The notes under the pieces: model-generated
The model's database searches: none
Told to the model about the DNA's origin: nothing
What the model saw: only the letters and a program-made list of their open reading frames with translations
Assembly (NCBI GenBank): GCA_003167255.1
Contig: PMTR01000131.1
Span: 1-48,036, forward strand
Origin: Bryobacterales bacterium
Lineage (GTDB): Bacteria; Acidobacteriota; Terriglobia; Bryobacterales; Bryobacteraceae
Length of the DNA: 48,036 nt
Direction: 5' to 3'
Shown here: piece after piece, positions 46,319 through 48,036 of the stretch
How positions within the stretch are numbered: the stretch's first letter is position 1
Layout of the letters: each line of letters starts with the position of its first letter
Program-made: the position numbers and the translations under genes

Positions 46319-48036
46319 ATGGCAGACCAGGCAGAGCGCGTAATCCTCGAAGCCGAGGACCAGGTCACCCCGATAACGGACAAGGCCAACGCAGCCCTCG
46401 ACGGCTTTGAGAAGAAAGCGGAGTCCTCGCACGGCAAGGTCATCCGGATTTCGGATCAGACCCGATCCAGTGTCCAGCGGCTCATCGCCTCCCTCGAAAA
46501 GCAGTCCGAGACCTATGGCAAGAGCGGCGTGGACCGGCTGATCACCCAACGAGACCAGCTTCTCCAGCGATATAACCGCGAGCCGCAGGCCATTGACGCG
46601 ATCACCCGATCCTACGAAAAGATGATCGCCATGGAGGAGAAAGCCGCCCGCGAAGCTCTCGCGGTTAAGGCGGCGAAAGAAGCCGAAGAAGCATTGCGGA
46701 AGCAGTCCGAAGCCATTACTTCGTTCGGCGAGCGCGTCAGCCAGTTCATGGAGAACCCGCTCCAGGGAGCGAAGGGTGCAATCTCGTCGGTGCTGTCCGC
46801 TCTTGGTCCCTTTGGTATTGCCGTCACGGCTGGTGCTGCTGTATTGGGCACCATTGCGGCGTCCGCATTCGAGGCGGCAAAGAGTCTCGGCGAATACGGC
46901 ACTCGCGTGAAGGACGCGGAACTGCGCACCGGTTTGACCGCGAAGGAAGTCGGGCAGTTCGGCTTCGCGGCGCGCGCGGTCGGGCAGGACATCTCGATTG
47001 TCGAGCGCCTGATGCGCGGTTTGTCCCAGGCAGCCGACGACAATTCCAGGGAAGGCGAAAAGGCGCGGGCCACCTTGCGCGGGATGGGCATCGATTTTCA
47101 CACCGCCACCGGAGAGATGAAGCCCACCTCCGAGATTCTGACAGAGATCTCCGAGGGTCTGAATAAGCTCCCGGAAGGCCTTCAGCGGGACGCCGCCGCC
47201 ATGGACCTGTTCAAAAAGGTTGGCGTGGAGGCGATTCCGTTCATGACGGAACTCAACGAGAACCTGCGCGTCGCCCACGAGCAGGGTTTCGGGCCGACCG
47301 AAGACGACATCCGCCGTTTTGCCGAATACCAGCGTGAAGTTACCGTTCTCGAAACCAAATGGGACGGGCTGGTCCGCAAGTTCAAAGAGGGCCTGGTCGT
47401 TACCGTGACGTGGGTCGGGAAGGGCGTCGACTGGTTCCTCAATAACGTCGGCACCGCCGGAGACGATGAACGGGAACACCGCGAAGAAGAACAGGCGCGC
47501 CAGGATGCTGCCGCTATTCGGGCGGCGGGCGGCATTGGGGCGAAGATGTCGATCTCCGGTCATCGTCAACAGGTTGCTGACATGGAGCGACAGGCGCCGG
47601 AGATCATGAAGAATCGCGATGCCACCTTGAAGCGCATCGAGGATTTGCGGGCCCAACAGCAAGGGCTGGTCGGCGACTTCGGCATCCTGCAAGCGATTGC
47701 GCCCACCCGCGACGAGGAGGCCCGAGCGAAGCGCGCAAGCGAAATCCAGGACCAGATCCAGCAGTTGCAGAAGATGCTGGCGGATGCCGAGGCAGCCACC
47801 AAGCGGACAGACCTGCGTGCAGGCAAGGAAGAGACGGATCGCATTCGCGCCCGGTTCTTCGGCACGCACGACGGAATGGAGAAGGCCTACGCCGACGCCA
47901 AGAAGGATGTCGAGCGGCTCCAGAAACAACTGCTCGAACCTGACAAGCCGTTGACGAAGGCTCAGGCACAGGATCTGGGCCAACAACTCCACGTCGCGGA
48001 AGCCACCGAAGCGCGCCGCAAGGCGGCATTGGACGC
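46319..48036 (+). CDS. Tail tape measure protein, 3'-truncated by window edge
   Basis: ATG 46319 opens a frame that stays open to the window end; 572 residues are visible. The N terminus (ILEAEDQVTPITDKANAALD) is helical. A coiled-coil stretch (VQRLIASLEKQSETYGKSGV) is followed by a membrane-like hydrophobic helix (VLSALGPFGIAVTAGAAVLG, near residues 155-180). The phage tape-measure core then reads LRTGLTAKEVGQFGFAARAV, GQDISIVERLMRGLSQAADD and LNKLPEGLQRDAAAMDLFKK, then VGVEAIPFMTEL. Long helices follow. It sets tail length and helps eject DNA. Confidence 0.9.
   Translation, partial: MADQAERVILEAEDQVTPITDKANAALDGFEKKAESSHGKVIRISDQTRSSVQRLIASLEKQSETYGKSGVDRLITQRDQLLQRYNREPQAIDAITRSYEKMIAMEEKAAREALAVKAAKEAEEALRKQSEAITSFGERVSQFMENPLQGAKGAISSVLSALGPFGIAVTAGAAVLGTIAASAFEAAKSLGEYGTRVKDAELRTGLTAKEVGQFGFAARAVGQDISIVERLMRGLSQAADDNSREGEKARATLRGMGIDFHTATGEMKPTSEILTEISEGLNKLPEGLQRDAAAMDLFKKVGVEAIPFMTELNENLRVAHEQGFGPTEDDIRRFAEYQREVTVLETKWDGLVRKFKEGLVVTVTWVGKGVDWFLNNVGTAGDDEREHREEEQARQDAAAIRAAGGIGAKMSISGHRQQVADMERQAPEIMKNRDATLKRIEDLRAQQQGLVGDFGILQAIAPTRDEEARAKRASEIQDQIQQLQKMLADAEAATKRTDLRAGKEETDRIRARFFGTHDGMEKAYADAKKDVERLQKQLLEPDKPLTKAQAQDLGQQLHVAEATEARRKAALD

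Noticed and set aside
45548-47992. An 814-residue open frame on the minus strand across the tape measure region
   Set aside because: Only its last 67 codons (antitoxin) are real. The rest mirrors the plus-strand tape measure gene, whose frame runs open to the window end and shows clear tape-measure features.

Overview
The window is GC-rich DNA from a Gram-negative soil-type bacterium, most likely an Acidobacteriota of the Solibacter/Bryobacterales kind. This is inferred from the gene repertoire (LytS/LytT pairs, FtsX-type ABC operons, a large cellulose-synthase-like GT2) and from dispersed hairpin repeats ending in CTGCCCCAC or containing CGCGGCTC...GAGCCGCG. No 16S gene is present, so the assignment is tentative.

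Bases 1-24.6 kb are ordinary chromosome: a truncated FRG-domain protein; a LytTR response regulator with its sensor kinase; two secreted or envelope proteins; a GT4 and a GT2 glycosyltransferase; a PLP decarboxylase; an ECF sigma/anti-sigma/secretin-domain operon; a MacA-like adaptor with a MacB-like ATPase but no adjacent permease; accA; a PHP phosphoesterase; YgfZ; a small membrane protein; an MBL hydrolase; a polytopic membrane protein gene broken by an in-frame TAG; an SMP-30 family protein; an SRPBCC protein; a membrane GT2; and a lipoprotein/permease/ATPase operon.

At 24,687 a complete tRNA-Ala(GGC) gene begins a mobile region. Its 3' part recurs at 26,583 and at 27,348. These att-like repeats divide the DNA into two small cassettes. 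The first holds an unknown gene and a HigBA-type pair; the second holds a VapBC pair. Sites 1 and 3 are followed by related sequence and clusters of short GGAGTCCA or GGTCCAAA repeats that look like integrase arm sites.

From 27.4 kb to the window edge lies a lambda-type siphophage prophage. First come two ParB-N/beta-class DNA methyltransferases, small accessory genes and a DUF3489 gene. Then comes a head and tail module in lambda order: small terminase, large terminase, gpW, portal, S49 protease with an internal in-frame scaffold start, DUF2190 cement protein, major capsid, connectors, tail terminator, tail tube, two G/T-position ORFs and an unfinished tape measure. A MazEF-type pair sits on the opposite strand inside the tail module. 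No integrase, repressor, lysis or replication gene is visible, so the right end and integrase are expected beyond 48,036.
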